Below, piece by piece: positions 32,533-32,949 of a stretch of 32,949 nt of DNA. A program made the translations under genes and the position numbers. A model generated the notes under the pieces. The model did not search any database. It worked only from the letters and a program-made list of their open reading frames with translations, and was not told the DNA's origin. Source of the DNA: Candidatus Woesearchaeota archaeon. Its GTDB lineage: Archaea; Nanobdellota; Nanobdellia; Woesearchaeales; BM511. How positions within the stretch are numbered: the stretch's first letter is position 1; each line of letters starts with the position of its first letter. Location: positions 1 to 32,949 of the forward strand of contig PKTL01000083.1 in NCBI GenBank assembly GCA_002867475.1, given 5' to 3'.

Positions 32533-32949
32533 ATGGCAAAAGAATTGGACTTGAATCTTCCTAAATCAAGAAAATATATCACTAATACAAGTCTATGGAA
32601 AAGATGTTTTAGTTTCATGATTGATTTTTTAGTTCTTGATTTTTTTGTGATTGGTTCATTTAGCATAACTATGTCAAATCTTTTCCCAGATATGAATGTT
32701 ATGAGCATGTTTGATTTCTTATCTAAAAATCCGGATGTTGCAAGTCAAGCTAATCTTATATTATTAATGATTGGAATCTTAAATTTCTCTTACATGTATT
32801 ATTTCCAGAAGAATCTTGGACAGACTATAGGTATGAAGATAATGAATCTTTATATTGGCAGTGATAAAGAAATCCAATATTGGCAATACATATTAAGGAA
32901 TCTTTATATCATTCCCGCTTTGCCTTTTATATTTATCCCTTTAATTGAC
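32533..32949 (+). CDS. RDD-family membrane protein, N-terminal part (runs off right edge)
   Basis: Reads from ATG at 32533 to the end of the window without a stop (139 residues). The pattern LWKRCFSFMIDFLVLD (~22-37, the Arg-Asp signature of RDD domains), a second helix around 74-90 and LGQTIGMKIMNLYI (~96-109) identify the RDD family. The function of RDD proteins is mostly unknown; some act as Na+/H+ antiporters. A TATA-like TTTAAATATATA (~32503-32514) is centred ~25 nt before the ATG, so the mRNA is probably leaderless. Confidence 0.85.
   Translation, partial: MAKELDLNLPKSRKYITNTSLWKRCFSFMIDFLVLDFFVIGSFSITMSNLFPDMNVMSMFDFLSKNPDVASQANLILLMIGILNFSYMYYFQKNLGQTIGMKIMNLYIGSDKEIQYWQYILRNLYIIPALPFIFIPLID

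Noticed and set aside
1-32949. tRNA, rRNA, CRISPR arrays, insertion sequences, prophage genes
   Set aside because: Looked for T-loop signatures, regular spaced repeats and transposase or integrase motifs by eye; none seen.

Overview
The window is AT-rich archaeal chromosome, most likely from a DPANN lineage (Woesearchaeota/Pacearchaeota type); this is inferred from gene content and signals, without a marker-gene tree. Evidence: an archaeal AMP phosphorylase, a DRG-type GTPase with a C-terminal TGS domain, TATA boxes centred about 26 nt before start codons (leaderless mRNAs), and Shine-Dalgarno sites of the form GGTGAT or GAGGTG before TTG, GTG or ATG starts inside operons. Glycolysis enzymes are scattered among many lineage-restricted unknown genes. 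I saw no tRNA, rRNA, CRISPR array, IS element or phage gene.

Layout. 1-5761 (minus) is the start of a giant secreted surface protein (at least 1,920 residues, running off the left edge) with two families of internal cysteine repeats. 5970-7390 (minus) is a FetAB-like ABC exporter. 7471-11427 (minus) holds AMP phosphorylase, an AI-2E family permease, a DUF1189-like membrane protein and a CBS-pair protein. 11568-11738 is a small acidic protein and 11835-13169 a phosphomannomutase/phosphoglucomutase. 13195-18875 (minus) is a tight three-gene cassette of unknown function: a 349-aa protein, a 579-aa protein and a 958-aa protein. The last two each carry a recognisable PD-(D/E)XK nuclease-like core with the same local signature. 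This cassette is the best candidate for an undescribed system. It is flanked by housekeeping genes: phosphoglycerate mutase upstream (18947-20458) and phosphomannomutase downstream.

20513-22048 contains three small unknown proteins. Enolase follows (22118-23362), then an intergenic structured element that may be a ~130-nt RNA with its own TATA box (23423-23552), a 49-aa protein and a DHH/DHHA1 phosphoesterase. 24958-27436 holds a CorA-type transporter, a 109-aa unknown and the DRG GTPase. 27476-29527 (minus) holds a YeiH/UPF0324 permease preceded by a 54-aa protein with an internal duplication, plus two unknown proteins. 29652-32949 (plus) is a stress and envelope region: two tandem cold-shock proteins, a secreted protein, an archaeal peroxiredoxin, a HupE/UreJ family protein and the start of an RDD-family membrane protein.

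How they may work together. Phosphoglycerate mutase and enolase are consecutive steps of lower glycolysis and phosphomannomutase supplies sugar phosphates. The FetAB, AI-2E, CorA, YeiH and HupE proteins form a varied transport set. In the nuclease-like cassette, stop and start codons lie 2-12 nt apart, so the three proteins are probably made together.
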